The position numbers were made by a program, and so were the translations under genes. Below, piece after piece: positions 1-8,115 of a stretch of 52,366 nt of DNA. This stretch comes from Chryseobacterium gleum. GTDB lineage: Bacteria > Bacteroidota > Bacteroidia > Flavobacteriales_C > GCA-002722245. Under the pieces are notes generated by a model. The model was not told the origin of the DNA and searched no databases. It saw only the letters and a list, made by a program, of their open reading frames with translations. Positions within the stretch are counted from its first letter, which is position 1. The number at the start of each line of letters is the position of its first letter. The DNA lies in contig CAMBXP010000006.1 in NCBI GenBank assembly GCA_945871895.1, forward strand, positions 1-52,366, given 5' to 3'.

Positions 1-230
1 GGTTACAAGGCAGTCGTCATAGAGGAGGCATGACTATTATTTAGGCTTTTGTATAGAACACGGGAAGTCCATTGAAGATGTAAAGAGAAAGGTACAAGTG
101 AAAAGTATTCACGAGGCTGAATATTGATGCTTTAATGGATGGCGGATGATCTTGTAGTAGTGATGAAACTCTGGTAATAGGAGTGCAGCGAAGGAGTTCA
201 ATTGTACAGTAGAGAATATTTTACTTAAAA
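1..230 (+). other. Possible group II intron RNA remnant
   Basis: No credible gene is seen here. The stretch has phrases that resemble the RNA just upstream of a maturase gene in bacterial group II introns: GTTACAAGGCAGTC near the start, GAACACGGGAAGTCC at 56-70, GGATGGCGGATG near 138, and GTAGTAGTGATGAAACTC followed by GGAGTGCAGCGAAGG at 155-195. No reverse transcriptase follows; the sequence runs into short repeats. I read it as a truncated intron that lost its maturase, with its 5' part outside the window. This rests on remembered intron sequence, not on a covariance model. Confidence 0.35.
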
Positions 231-232
231 TG

Positions 233-401
233 AGGGACAGACGGTATTTATTTAGCCTATCAACAGTGTGCTTGAGGAAGCTGGATTTGAAGAAAAGTGG
301 TTGTTCGGAAATTCCGAATAACCATTCAATAGAATCAATCACTTTAAAGAAATTCGGGATTTCCGAATTTCAAAAAAGAGGGACAGGCGATTTTTATTTT
401 A
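233..401. repeat. Repeated promoter-like motif and paired dyads in non-coding DNA
   Basis: Two copies of AGGGACAG(A/G)CG followed by a T-rich ATTTATTT stretch lie at 233-255 and 379-401. Between them are two near-identical 15-base dyads, TTCGGAAATTCCGAA at 304-318 and TTCGGGATTTCCGAA at 353-367, 49 bases apart; the second extends to an 8-bp inverted repeat (350-370). The short open frames over this stretch resemble nothing I know. The same AGGG..CA.ACGA..TTTATTT phrase recurs at 1809 and 3384. The dyads could be operators or hairpin remnants. Confidence 0.4.
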
Positions 402-503
402 CTACAACAAAGCAGCTGGCTGGGTAATAAGCATGAAAGCGACATTTACAATGATGAGGGGAATAATAATCTATCTCCCTACAGCGCACATGGCAATGCA
501 CCC

Positions 504-521
504 CCCTCTTCTCTAAGAGGG
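504..521. terminator. Hairpin upstream of the serine hydrolase gene
   Basis: CCCTCTT, a CTCT loop and AAGAGGG form a 7-bp perfect stem, followed by a short AT-rich run. It may end transcription coming from the left edge. No run of T follows directly, so this is weak. Confidence 0.3.
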
Positions 522-582
522 AAGGAGATTTTCATCCCAACCAAAACCAATATTTAATACCTTCGCATTCTAAAAATTAAGT

Positions 583-1683
583 ATGCGCTATCTATTTTTA
601 TCTTTACTCATGGTACTTCAATCTTCGAGTTTTGCAGTAGAAAAATCTGATTCTTTGCAACAAATATTAAACAAAGTAGTGGACAACAAAAAGGTGTTTG
701 GAGCTACTTTCGCCATTAAATATCAAGATAGCATTTGGCATGGTGAGTCGGGTAACATTAAAAGTGATCAGCCTTTTTTTATTGCTAGTACAACAAAGCT
801 TTTTGTCACTTCCATCATTTTAAAATTGCGCAGTGAAGGCAAACTTTCATTAAACGATAAGATTTCGAAATACCTCGATTCTTCGGTGATGAAAGATTTA
901 CACATCTATAAAGGCAAAGATTATTCTTACGATATCACCATTCAACATTTGCTGGCGCAAACCAGTGGCTTGCCCGATTATTTTGAAGATAAAAATAAAG
1001 AGGGAGTGAGCTTAGAATTGCAATTGTTTGAAGGTAAAGACAGGTCGTGGACTTTTCTAGATGCCCTAGCCATAAGCAAAACACTGCCCACCCATTTTAT
1101 TCCTGGTACTGCAAAAAAGGCGCATTACAGCGATACCAACTTTCAGTTGTTAGGTAAAATTATTGAAGCGATTTACGGTAAATCATTCAATGAAGTAGTG
1201 GAGGAAATTATTTTTAATCCTTTGGCCATGAAGTCAACATATATTTATAAAGATAGCAAAGACACCACGCCTTTGCCTTTGTATTACAAGAGTGAGAAGT
1301 TAATGATTCCATTGGCGATGAGTTCTTTTGTTGCTGATGGTGGAGCGGTATCTACCACTACCGATATGCTCATTTTTATTGAGGCATTTTTTACAGGTAA
1401 ACTTTTTCCGGTAAGCTATATCGAAGAGTTGAAACAATGGAATAAGATATTTTTTCCTTTGCAAAGTGGAGTAGGAATTCATCGTTTTAAATTGCCTTGG
1501 TTTTTTGATCCGGCAGGTATGACACCCGAGCTTATCGGCCATTCGGGCTTATCGGGAGCTATGGCTTATTACAGCGAAAAAGATAAGTTGTTTATCGTTG
1601 GTACAGTAAATCAAGTGGCCTATCCATCTACCTCATTTAATACTGCCGTTAAATTGATAATGAAGGTGAGAGGTAAGAAGTAG
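583..1683 (+). CDS. Secreted serine hydrolase, class C beta-lactamase fold
   Basis: The 366-residue product starts with a signal peptide (about 1-18). It carries the beta-lactamase class C / DD-peptidase triad: STTK with Ser69 and Lys72, a tyrosine motif YSD (in YSDTNFQLLG), and HSG in GHSGLSG near the C-terminus, the usual substitute for KTG in the broad 'serine hydrolase' group. Such enzymes act in the periplasm on peptidoglycan peptides, esters or amides; the substrate cannot be read from sequence. The ATG at 583 is directly followed by the signal peptide. The last four codons (RGKK and stop) lie inside a 360-bp repeat whose second copy stands before the crp gene, so hydrolase and crp were probably neighbours before RhuM-Fic arrived. 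Confidence 0.9.
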   Translation: MRYLFLSLLMVLQSSSFAVEKSDSLQQILNKVVDNKKVFGATFAIKYQDSIWHGESGNIKSDQPFFIASTTKLFVTSIILKLRSEGKLSLNDKISKYLDSSVMKDLHIYKGKDYSYDITIQHLLAQTSGLPDYFEDKNKEGVSLELQLFEGKDRSWTFLDALAISKTLPTHFIPGTAKKAHYSDTNFQLLGKIIEAIYGKSFNEVVEEIIFNPLAMKSTYIYKDSKDTTPLPLYYKSEKLMIPLAMSSFVADGGAVSTTTDMLIFIEAFFTGKLFPVSYIEELKQWNKIFFPLQSGVGIHRFKLPWFFDPAGMTPELIGHSGLSGAMAYYSEKDKLFIVGTVNQVAYPSTSFNTAVKLIMKVRGKK

Positions 1684-2028
1684 TGGATATTAATACTGCT
1701 TTATCTCCCCAGGCGCGGGCTTCCAAGCGCGTGCCTATTGTATTGGCATTTGTAATGCCTTTTCATTTAAATTCAATCTATTGAAGTGCAGTCCAAACTT
1801 TAAAAAATAGGGCCAAACGACATTTATTTAGGAGCTTTTTAATCAAGCTCATCAACAGCCAAAAAAAATCTCAACCCCTTATTATTCCCTTTTAACCTAT
1901 CCTAAAAAAACAATACATTAGCAAGCAAATACATTTAACAATTTGACTCAACGTCAATAACATTCTCAAAAACAAATGGAGCAAATTAAAGAGGTGATGC
2001 GACAAATGATTGATGTTTCGGAGGTTGA
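1669..2028 (+). repeat. 360-bp direct repeat, left copy
   Basis: This copy covers the last codons of the serine hydrolase, the spacer and the first 17 codons of a crp-type gene. It matches 3244-3603 base for base over 360 positions with about ten substitutions and no gap that I can see, roughly 97% identity. It holds a REP-like double hairpin at 1711-1759. The two copies frame the RhuM-Fic gene. Confidence 0.95.
1711..1759. repeat. REP-like double hairpin (left copy)
   Basis: An imperfect GC-rich palindrome (1711-1736, arms around TTCCAA, two mismatches) is followed by a second small stem, GGCAT...ATGCC (1745-1759). The same pair recurs in the right repeat copy from 3286. GC-rich paired hairpins in an AT-rich spacer look like a REP-type element and may also help end transcription of the hydrolase. 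Confidence 0.5.
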
Positions 2029-2146
2029 CGGCTATGGGACGGAGGGTATTTTTGAAAAGAGCCCTAAACGGTACAAAACTAATTTCAATGACAATACAAT
2101 TGTCGCAGTAGGTAGTCACCAGTCGAAAGACTGGCGCCAATGGTAG
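1976..2146 (+). pseudogene. Truncated 5' fragment of the crp gene, fused to foreign sequence
   Basis: The first 17 codons (MEQIKEVMRQMIDVSEV) are identical to the intact Crp-family gene at 3551. The frame then leaves the homology at 2028 and runs 39 codons through unrelated sequence to a stop at 2144-2146. The cyclic-nucleotide and helix-turn-helix domains are missing, so this is a broken copy made when the flanking 360 bp was duplicated. Its upstream region is duplicated too, so it may still be transcribed and give a 56-residue chimera. Confidence 0.8.
2119..2134. repeat. Small hairpin with GAAA tetraloop
   Basis: CCAGTC, GAAA and GACTGG form a perfect 6-bp stem closed by a GNRA-type loop, inside the segment between the left repeat and the RhuM-Fic gene. 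It looks like a REP-type hairpin or a weak terminator. Confidence 0.4.
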
Positions 2147-2202
2147 GTAGTTTAATCCTTTCAATCTTTCCATCCTGTAAATCAAGGTTCAGACGATTTT
2201 TT

Positions 2203-2210
2203 TATCTTAG
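2203..2210 (+). promoter_or_regulatory. -7 promoter-like element of the RhuM-Fic gene
   Basis: TATCTTAG is one base from the Bacteroidota -7 consensus TAnnTTTG and lies 26 bases before the ATG at 2237. No good -33 TTTG is seen at the right spacing. The 2184-2210 segment also resembles the repeated CA.ACGA..TTTAT phrase seen at 233, 379, 1809 and 3384. Confidence 0.4.
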
Positions 2211-2236
2211 CACAACCTAACTAAAACTATTTTACA

Positions 2237-3205
2237 ATGAAGAATTCAATTGAGATTTACAAAGGAAAAGACAATCAAACCCAAATAGAAGTTAAGTTTG
2301 AGAGTGAAAGTGTGTGGTTAACGCAAGCGCAATTAACCCAATTATTTGAAAGAGACAGAACTGTTATCACTAAGCATATTAACAATGTTTTCAAGGAGCA
2401 GGAATTGGATGAAAAAAGCAATGTGCAAAAAATGCACATTGCAAATTCCGATAAGCCAGTTGCTTATTATAGTCTGGATGTAATCATTTCTGTTGGTTAT
2501 CGCGTAAAATCACTTCGAGGTACACAATTTCGTCAATGGGCGACTCAGCGTTTAAAAGACTATTTGGTAAAAGGTTATGCCGTTAACGAACAAAAACTAA
2601 AGGCATCGCAAGAGCAATTGAACAGCTTAAAGCAAAGCATAAAGTTGCTGGAGAATGTGGTGGCTAAAAAGGAGCTGAGTTCTGATGAAACCAAGGGACT
2701 GCTAAAAGTAGTGAGTGAGTATGCGCAAGCATTGGACTTGTTAGATCAGTACGATCATCAACGTTTGCAAATACCAAGTACCCAAAAAGAAAAGCTGCAA
2801 AAGCTGGCTTACAAAGAGGCTATTGAGCAAATACATTTGTGGAGAGCAAAACAAAAAGCAGGTAAGTTGTTTGGTAACGAAAAAGACCAGTCGTTTAAAA
2901 GTTCCTTAGAAACTATTTATCAAACTTACAATGGTGTTGACTTGTATCCCAGCATTATTGAAAAAGCGGCAAATCTCTTGTACTTCGTGGTGAAGAATCA
3001 TTCTTTTTCTGATGGTAATAAACGTATTGCTGCCGGATTGTTTGTTTTCTTTTTGGATAAGAATAGGAAGTTGTACAACAGTGATGGCTCTAAAATAATT
3101 GCCGATAACGCTCTAGTGGCCTTAACCATTATGATTGCCGAAAGCAAAACAGAGGAAAAAGAAATGATGACAAAATTAATTGTGAATTTAATTCAGGGGA
3201 ACTAA
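2237..3205 (+). CDS. RhuM-Fic fusion protein (virulence RhuM/Fic/DOC family)
   Basis: The 322-residue product has an N-terminal RhuM-type domain (about 8-115, with VWLTQAQLTQLFERDRTVITKHI, a KilA-N/phage-repressor-like look), a short coiled linker (115-145) and a C-terminal Fic/Doc domain. The Fic motif is HSFSDGNKR (His255 to Arg263), canonical HPFxDGNxR with Ser for Pro; catalytic His, Asp, Asn and Arg are all present. Fic/Doc domains transfer AMP, phosphate or similar groups to proteins and often act as toxins or phage-defence effectors; the RhuM part may bind DNA. No separate antitoxin gene is adjacent. The gene sits between two 360-bp direct repeats in a locus that otherwise reads hydrolase-crp, which points to acquisition. 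Start chosen at the ATG 26 bases after a -7-like element. Confidence 0.9.
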   Translation: MKNSIEIYKGKDNQTQIEVKFESESVWLTQAQLTQLFERDRTVITKHINNVFKEQELDEKSNVQKMHIANSDKPVAYYSLDVIISVGYRVKSLRGTQFRQWATQRLKDYLVKGYAVNEQKLKASQEQLNSLKQSIKLLENVVAKKELSSDETKGLLKVVSEYAQALDLLDQYDHQRLQIPSTQKEKLQKLAYKEAIEQIHLWRAKQKAGKLFGNEKDQSFKSSLETIYQTYNGVDLYPSIIEKAANLLYFVVKNHSFSDGNKRIAAGLFVFFLDKNRKLYNSDGSKIIADNALVALTIMIAESKTEEKEMMTKLIVNLIQGN

Positions 3206-3243
3206 GGTGTTTTAACAACTTTTTTCGAGATCAACATTCTCTA

Positions 3244-3603
3244 AGAGGCAAGAAGTAGTGGATATTAATACTGCTTTATCTCCCCATGCGCGCGCTTCCA
3301 AGCGCGTGCCTATTGTATAGGCATTTGTAATGCTTTTTCATTTAAAATCAATCTAATGAAGTGCAGTCCAAACTTTAAAAAATAGGGCCAAACGACATTT
3401 ATTTAGGCGCTTTTTAATCAAGCTCATCAACAGCCAAAAAAAATCTCAACCCCTTATTATTCCCTTTTAACCTATCCCAAAAAAACAATACATTAGCAAG
3501 CAAATACATTTAACAATTTGACTCAACGCCAATAACATTCTCAAAAACAAATGGAGCAAATTAAAGAGGTGATGCGACAAATGATTGATGTTTCGGAGGT
3601 TGA
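3244..3603 (+). repeat. 360-bp direct repeat, right copy
   Basis: This is the second copy of the segment at 1669-2028. It begins with the hydrolase-like codons RGKK-stop (the Gly codon differs silently, GGC against GGT) but no hydrolase precedes it, and it ends inside the intact crp gene. It fills almost the whole spacer between RhuM-Fic and crp. Confidence 0.95.
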
Positions 3604-4114
3604 ATTAAACGACTTCTTAAGCGGGGCTAGCATCAAAACGTTTAAACGACAAGAGGTTATAAGTCAGCCCAATGCCATCCCCAACGAAATATTTTTTATC
3701 AATAAAGGAATAGTTAGGGTTTTAATAAGCGACAGCGAAGGAACTGAGCATACTATTCATTTTGCCTTAGAGAACCAGTTTATTGCCGACTATTCTACCT
3801 TCATTCAAAAGAAACCTTCGATGTACACTTTGCAAACTTTGGAAGAAACCCAAGTGGTAGTTTTGCCGCGTGCCACTATTGAATGGGGATACAACAATTT
3901 AAAAGAAGGAGAGAAAATGGGCCGACTGGTTGCTGAATATTACTATATCTATCAGGACGACAGAATTAAAAATAATTATGTTAGAACGCCAAAGCAGCGT
4001 TACGATAGCATTAGCGAAGTGTTTCCCAATATTCACAACAGGGTTCCGCAACATATGATAGCATCATATTTGGGTATTTCCCCAATACATTTGAGTAGGC
4101 TAAAAAAAATCTGA
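3551..4114 (+). CDS. Crp/Fnr-family transcriptional regulator
   Basis: The 187-residue protein has the cyclic-nucleotide-binding beta-roll fold at about 25-115 (INKGIVRVLISDSEGTEHTIHF) and a short C-terminal helix-turn-helix (VPQHMIASYLGISPIHLSRLKKI), the size and shape common in Bacteroidota Crp proteins. The canonical cAMP-binding arginine context is not seen, so the ligand is unknown. It lies 115 bases before an SDR gene and a membrane-protein gene on the same strand, which may be its targets. Its first 17 codons also occur as a broken copy at 1976. Confidence 0.9.
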   Translation: MEQIKEVMRQMIDVSEVELNDFLSGASIKTFKRQEVISQPNAIPNEIFFINKGIVRVLISDSEGTEHTIHFALENQFIADYSTFIQKKPSMYTLQTLEETQVVVLPRATIEWGYNNLKEGEKMGRLVAEYYYIYQDDRIKNNYVRTPKQRYDSISEVFPNIHNRVPQHMIASYLGISPIHLSRLKKI

Positions 4115-4229
4115 AATAGAAAAACTATAAACATTTGTTATCGTTTGTTACTTGCCAAATGACCGTTCTTTGCATTGCAATCAAAATGAATTTTAATAAA
4201 AGCACGAGCCGAAGAAAATCAAAAATAAC

Positions 4230-5009
4230 ATGAAAGAATATATTTTAATCACAGGAGCCAGTTCGGGCATTGGCTATGAAATGGCAAAACAACTGGCGTC
4301 GAAAAACTTCAATTTGTTGCTCGTAGCAAGAAGTGAAGATAAATTGCTGAAGCTGCAACAAGAATTAAAAAAGCAATTCAACATTGAAGTTGAATACTTG
4401 TTGTATGATTTGTCGGAGCCCAATTCTGCACAAGATTTATACAACCAAGTGCAAGAGAGAAAATATATGGTGACAGGCTTGATTAACAATGCAGGCTTTG
4501 GTGAATATGGCAACTTTGTGGAAATGCCCTTGAAAAAAGATGAAGAGATGATTGCCATTAATATTAATGCTTTGGTTGGCCTCACTAAATTATTTGGGGC
4601 TGATATGGTAAAAGCAGGAAAGGGGAGAATAATGAATGTTGCGTCGATAGTTTCATTTTTGCCCTTTCCTTACTATTCCATCTATTCGGCTACCAAATGT
4701 TTTGTATTGGCTTTTACAGAGACTGTTGCTGCCGAGCTGCAAGGAACAGGTGTGAGGGTAACGGCGCTTTGTCCGGGAGTTGTTGAAACACCCTTTCATA
4801 CCAACGCAATGCGCAAAACCAAAGGAATGAGCATTAACAAAGCCATGCCAGCAAATGAAGTTGCCACAGCCGGAGTTGATTTGTTTTTGAACGGAAAGGG
4901 TAAAAAGATTGTAGGCTTTATGAATTGGTTTGTAAGCAATTTGCCAAGAGTAACAGCCGATAGATTAATGATGAAAATTAAAAAGAACCTAGCAAGTATT
5001 AAGTCATGA
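4230..5009 (+). CDS. SDR-family NAD(P)-dependent oxidoreductase
   Basis: This 259-residue classical short-chain dehydrogenase/reductase has the cofactor motif TGASSGIG (8-15), NNAG (86-89), a catalytic Ser near 139 and YSATK (Tyr152, Lys156). ARSEDKL after strand 2 suggests preference for NADP(H). The group (COG0300, DltE/YqjQ-like) reduces carbonyl compounds or fatty-acid derivatives; the substrate is unknown. Its stop overlaps the start of the next gene by four bases (ATGA), so the two are co-translated. Confidence 0.92.
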   Translation: MKEYILITGASSGIGYEMAKQLASKNFNLLLVARSEDKLLKLQQELKKQFNIEVEYLLYDLSEPNSAQDLYNQVQERKYMVTGLINNAGFGEYGNFVEMPLKKDEEMIAININALVGLTKLFGADMVKAGKGRIMNVASIVSFLPFPYYSIYSATKCFVLAFTETVAAELQGTGVRVTALCPGVVETPFHTNAMRKTKGMSINKAMPANEVATAGVDLFLNGKGKKIVGFMNWFVSNLPRVTADRLMMKIKKNLASIKS

Positions 5010-5803
5010 TAGATTTTATTCAACAACTCAAACACAGAAACGAAACCTTGTTTTATTATGGTTTGCTATGCCTACTATTTTCTTTTATTTTCCTTGCACT
5101 TACAAAGTTTACCAACACTCAGGTATTCAATGTAAACGCTTGGTACAAGCCCTTTAAATTCGCATTTGCAACTTTCCTTTTTGCTTGGGCGATGGCTTGG
5201 TATTGCTATTACTTGTCCAATTTTAACATTAAAATTTTTAATTGGACGGTCATCATTTTGTTGAGTTTTGAGATTTTTTACATTGCATTTCAGGCAGGTA
5301 GGGGACAGCTTTCGCACTACAATTTAAGCACGCCCGTTTATGCCACGTTGTATTCTATGATGGCCTTAGCAGCCACTTTGGTAACTATTTATACAGCATA
5401 TGTTGGAGTGCTTTTTTTCACCAACTCTTTTCCAGAATTACCAACTTACTACGTTTGGGCTATTCGATTAGGAATTATTCTTTTTGTAATATTCTCCTTT
5501 GAAGGGTTTTTGATGGGCTCGAGATTGAACCATAGTGTAGGAGCCTTAAACGACAATTCAAATTGGTTCATCGTTGGCTGGAGTAAAACAGTGGGCGATT
5601 TAAGAGTGTCGCATTTCATTGGTATGCATGCCTTACAGGTGCTGCCTGTGTTATCGTATTATGTTTTAAAAAATACGAAATTGACGATTGGACTATCCAT
5701 TATCTACGGACTTTTGGCTTTGCTAACACTCGTTCAGGCGCTAAAAGGTAAGCCATTAATTACAGCTAAAAATACACAAAGCGAAATTAGCGAAAGGCTA
5801 TAA
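5006..5803 (+). CDS. Conserved integral membrane protein of unknown function
   Basis: I do not recognise the family. The 265 residues hold about seven hydrophobic segments (near 17-34, 48-68, 75-93, 110-137, 148-170, 205-225 and 228-245) with several conserved-looking aromatic and His residues (HFIGMHALQVLPVLSYY). It starts inside the stop codon of the SDR gene, so the two probably work together. The multi-pass fold with buried His would suit a redox or sensing role, but that is a guess. Confidence 0.75.
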   Translation: MIDFIQQLKHRNETLFYYGLLCLLFSFIFLALTKFTNTQVFNVNAWYKPFKFAFATFLFAWAMAWYCYYLSNFNIKIFNWTVIILLSFEIFYIAFQAGRGQLSHYNLSTPVYATLYSMMALAATLVTIYTAYVGVLFFTNSFPELPTYYVWAIRLGIILFVIFSFEGFLMGSRLNHSVGALNDNSNWFIVGWSKTVGDLRVSHFIGMHALQVLPVLSYYVLKNTKLTIGLSIIYGLLALLTLVQALKGKPLITAKNTQSEISERL

Positions 5804-5890
5804 TGTGCCTAAATTTTCTGCGCTGAATAACTTAGCTCTTCAATACGAAACAAATTGTACGATTTTTCTGTTCTAGAGTAAACTATTATT

Positions 5891-6664
5891 ATGGCGGCAT
5901 TCAACAATTTAAAAATCATTTCACTTGATAGGTCGGTTCCCAACAATGTTGTTGTTGAATTTGCTGTTCCTGATGAATTGAAAGCGCAATTTAAGTTTCA
6001 TCCCGGACAATTTGTAGTGGTGAAATATGTGGTGAAGGGGGTAGAGTATAAAAGAAGTTATTCGGTAAGTTCCTCATCGGTGGCCAATGTTCCCTTGCAA
6101 ATTACAGTGAAACGCGTTGGCGAAGGCATTACCTCTAACTACGCCAACAACGAATTGAAGGTGAATGATTTTTTAGATGTTACCACGCCACGTGGTAAAT
6201 TTTGCATTGAGTTAAGTGCCCACAACAACAAAACATATTACCTCATAGCTGCAGGAAGTGGCATAGCGCCAATGTACTCTATGATGCAGTCGGTACTAGT
6301 AGCCGAGCCCAACAGTAACTTAGTTTTGCTGTATGGAAATAGAAACGACGACAACATCATTTTTGGCAAAGAAATAAACGAGTTGTTGCAAAAGAACAAA
6401 GCGCGTTTAAAGGTGCAACATGTGTTGAGTCAGCAAACCAAGTCCCTACAACTGTTAAAAGACGAGTCGATTTGGGAAGGTAGAATAGGAGAAGAAAACA
6501 TTAAAAAATTATTTGCATTGCATTCCTTAGATAGCGAGTACAGCGTTTTTGTTTGTGGCCCATCTGAGATGAATGTGGCATGCAAAGAGATTTTCGCCAA
6601 CATGAATTTCCCTAAAGAAAAGGTGCACATTGAATTCTTTGGAAAAAATAATTTAACAGGGTAG
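5891..6664 (+). CDS. Ferredoxin-NADP+ reductase-type FAD/NAD(P) oxidoreductase
   Basis: The 257-residue protein has an FAD-binding barrel with RSYS (55-58), the nucleotide-phosphate motif AGSGIAPM (121-128) and the CGPSEM motif near the C-terminus. It matches the FNR-like reductase half of PaaE/BenC-type proteins, but no plant-type 2Fe-2S domain follows, so the electron partner must be a separate ferredoxin or flavodoxin. Located in the cytoplasm. No obvious partner gene is adjacent. Confidence 0.88.
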   Translation: MAAFNNLKIISLDRSVPNNVVVEFAVPDELKAQFKFHPGQFVVVKYVVKGVEYKRSYSVSSSSVANVPLQITVKRVGEGITSNYANNELKVNDFLDVTTPRGKFCIELSAHNNKTYYLIAAGSGIAPMYSMMQSVLVAEPNSNLVLLYGNRNDDNIIFGKEINELLQKNKARLKVQHVLSQQTKSLQLLKDESIWEGRIGEENIKKLFALHSLDSEYSVFVCGPSEMNVACKEIFANMNFPKEKVHIEFFGKNNLTG

Positions 6665-6705
6665 GTTGTTAGCCAATATTCGCTGGTAATTTATATATTT
6701 AGTAC

Positions 6706-7647
6706 ATGAAGAAATTATTTATTGTTGGACTGTTTTTCCTTTTTGCAGGAAATATTTTTGCGGTAGTTGATTCTACCTTTATTCGCTATAAACTATTGAA
6801 CGATGCCGATTCTGCCTTAATTGAATATAAAGACAACGACTATACCTTGAAGCTTAAGTTGGCGCATTTAAATTACTTGAACGCTGAAAGAAAGAAGAAC
6901 AAAGTAGGCACACTTAAGCTTGATATATTGGCTTCGCGCGTTGCTAATAAAATGGCGAGGGAAGCCGCTACGCATCATTTTGTGGGACACCTATCGTTAG
7001 ATGGTTTAAAGCCCTATCATCGTTATGCTTTTGCTGGAGGTAAAGATCATGTGAGCGAAAATGCATCGGGTTATTGGACCAACAGTGAAGGTAAAACAGA
7101 TAGCGCCACCACCATGAAATGGATGAAACTGCAGCACGATGGTTTTATGAAAGAAGTAGCGCCCAACGATGCGCACAAAAAAAATTGCTTAGATAAATTT
7201 CACACACACGTTGGTATTGGTTTTTATATGAGTGCGAAAGATTTCTTCTACTACGAAGAATACATCGACCGTGCATTTACTTTTGAAAGTGTGCCAGATA
7301 CCGTTAATGTTAAACAAGAGTTTACGTTTAAAGTTAAGGTGCAACCGCAGCAATTTATATCGGCATTGATGGCTTATTATGAACCAGAGCCTTATCCAAT
7401 AGATGCAGAAGATGCCAAAGAAGAAAGGACTTACGACGATTTTACCAATGTGGTGGCTGCCGAAATTTTACCTTGGGATTTGGCGAAACTGAGAAAAGGA
7501 GAGGAGTATGAAATTAAGTTGATGTTTAAAAAACCTGGCTTGTACTACATTAACCTTTACCGCGATTTTAAGGAAGAAACAGTGAAAGGAGAATTTACCA
7601 GCAAAGGAAAAATGCAAGCTTGTGGAATTGTGATTGTGGCCAAATAA
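6706..7647 (+). CDS. Secreted CAP-domain (SCP/PR-1-like) protein
   Basis: A signal peptide (about 1-19) is followed by a CAP domain at about 50-185: LNAERKKNKVG, HHFVGHLSLDG and SENAS carry the His and Glu of the CAP cavity, and a second His lies in HTHVGIGFY. About 130 residues of unknown beta-rich sequence follow. CAP proteins are exported and bind lipids or act outside the cell; bacterial ones are poorly understood. It ends directly against the convergent thioesterase gene, with stop codons side by side at 7645-7650. Confidence 0.85.
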   Translation: MKKLFIVGLFFLFAGNIFAVVDSTFIRYKLLNDADSALIEYKDNDYTLKLKLAHLNYLNAERKKNKVGTLKLDILASRVANKMAREAATHHFVGHLSLDGLKPYHRYAFAGGKDHVSENASGYWTNSEGKTDSATTMKWMKLQHDGFMKEVAPNDAHKKNCLDKFHTHVGIGFYMSAKDFFYYEEYIDRAFTFESVPDTVNVKQEFTFKVKVQPQQFISALMAYYEPEPYPIDAEDAKEERTYDDFTNVVAAEILPWDLAKLRKGEEYEIKLMFKKPGLYYINLYRDFKEETVKGEFTSKGKMQACGIVIVAK

Positions 7648-8067
7648 TTATTTAGGCAAAAGCGCCATCGTTAAGCGGCTGATGCAAACCAGTTTTCCTT
7701 GTTCGTTTACAATTTTGATTTCCCAGATGTGCGTTTTTCCGCCGATATGAATAGGTGTGGCGGTGCCGTATACAAAACCTTTGCTCACCGGACGAACATG
7801 ATTGGCGTTGATTTCTAGTCCGACACATATTTGTTTTTCTTGATTGATCACCAAAACAGAAGCAATACTTCCAAGTGACTCTGCCAAAACTACCGATGAG
7901 CCGCCATGCAAAATTCCTGCGGGTTGCATGGTTCTGCGGTCGACTGGCATTTTTCCGCTTACACTATTGTCGGTTAATTCTGTGATTTCTATGCCAATAT
8001 GTTCCAAAATAGTATTTGGGATAAATTTTTGTAGGTCATCAATTGTGTAATTTTTATACCACAGCAT
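7648..8067 (-). CDS. Hotdog-fold acyl-CoA thioesterase (PaaI/MenI-like)
   Basis: This 139-residue single-domain hotdog protein has the HGG loop (His54, Gly55, Gly56) followed by a catalytic Glu63 (LHGGSSVVLAESLGSIAS), the arrangement of the YdiI/MenI and EntH thioesterases. It likely hydrolyses an aromatic or isoprenoid-precursor acyl-CoA such as DHNA-CoA, but no menaquinone gene is adjacent to confirm this. Divergent from the rhomboid gene. Confidence 0.88.
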   Translation of the reverse strand: MLWYKNYTIDDLQKFIPNTILEHIGIEITELTDNSVSGKMPVDRRTMQPAGILHGGSSVVLAESLGSIASVLVINQEKQICVGLEINANHVRPVSKGFVYGTATPIHIGGKTHIWEIKIVNEQGKLVCISRLTMALLPK

Positions 8068-8115
8068 CTTAGTTCAAAATTTAATGTTGAAGGCATAAAG
8101 TTAAGTAATATTTAA

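Noticed and set aside
230..427. Open frame of 65 codons before the serine hydrolase
   Set aside because: It runs across repeats and dyads, has no promoter at proper spacing and resembles no known protein.
2237..3205. Type II toxin-antitoxin pair
   Set aside because: No separate antitoxin gene is next to RhuM-Fic other than the chimeric crp fragment, which has no antitoxin motif.
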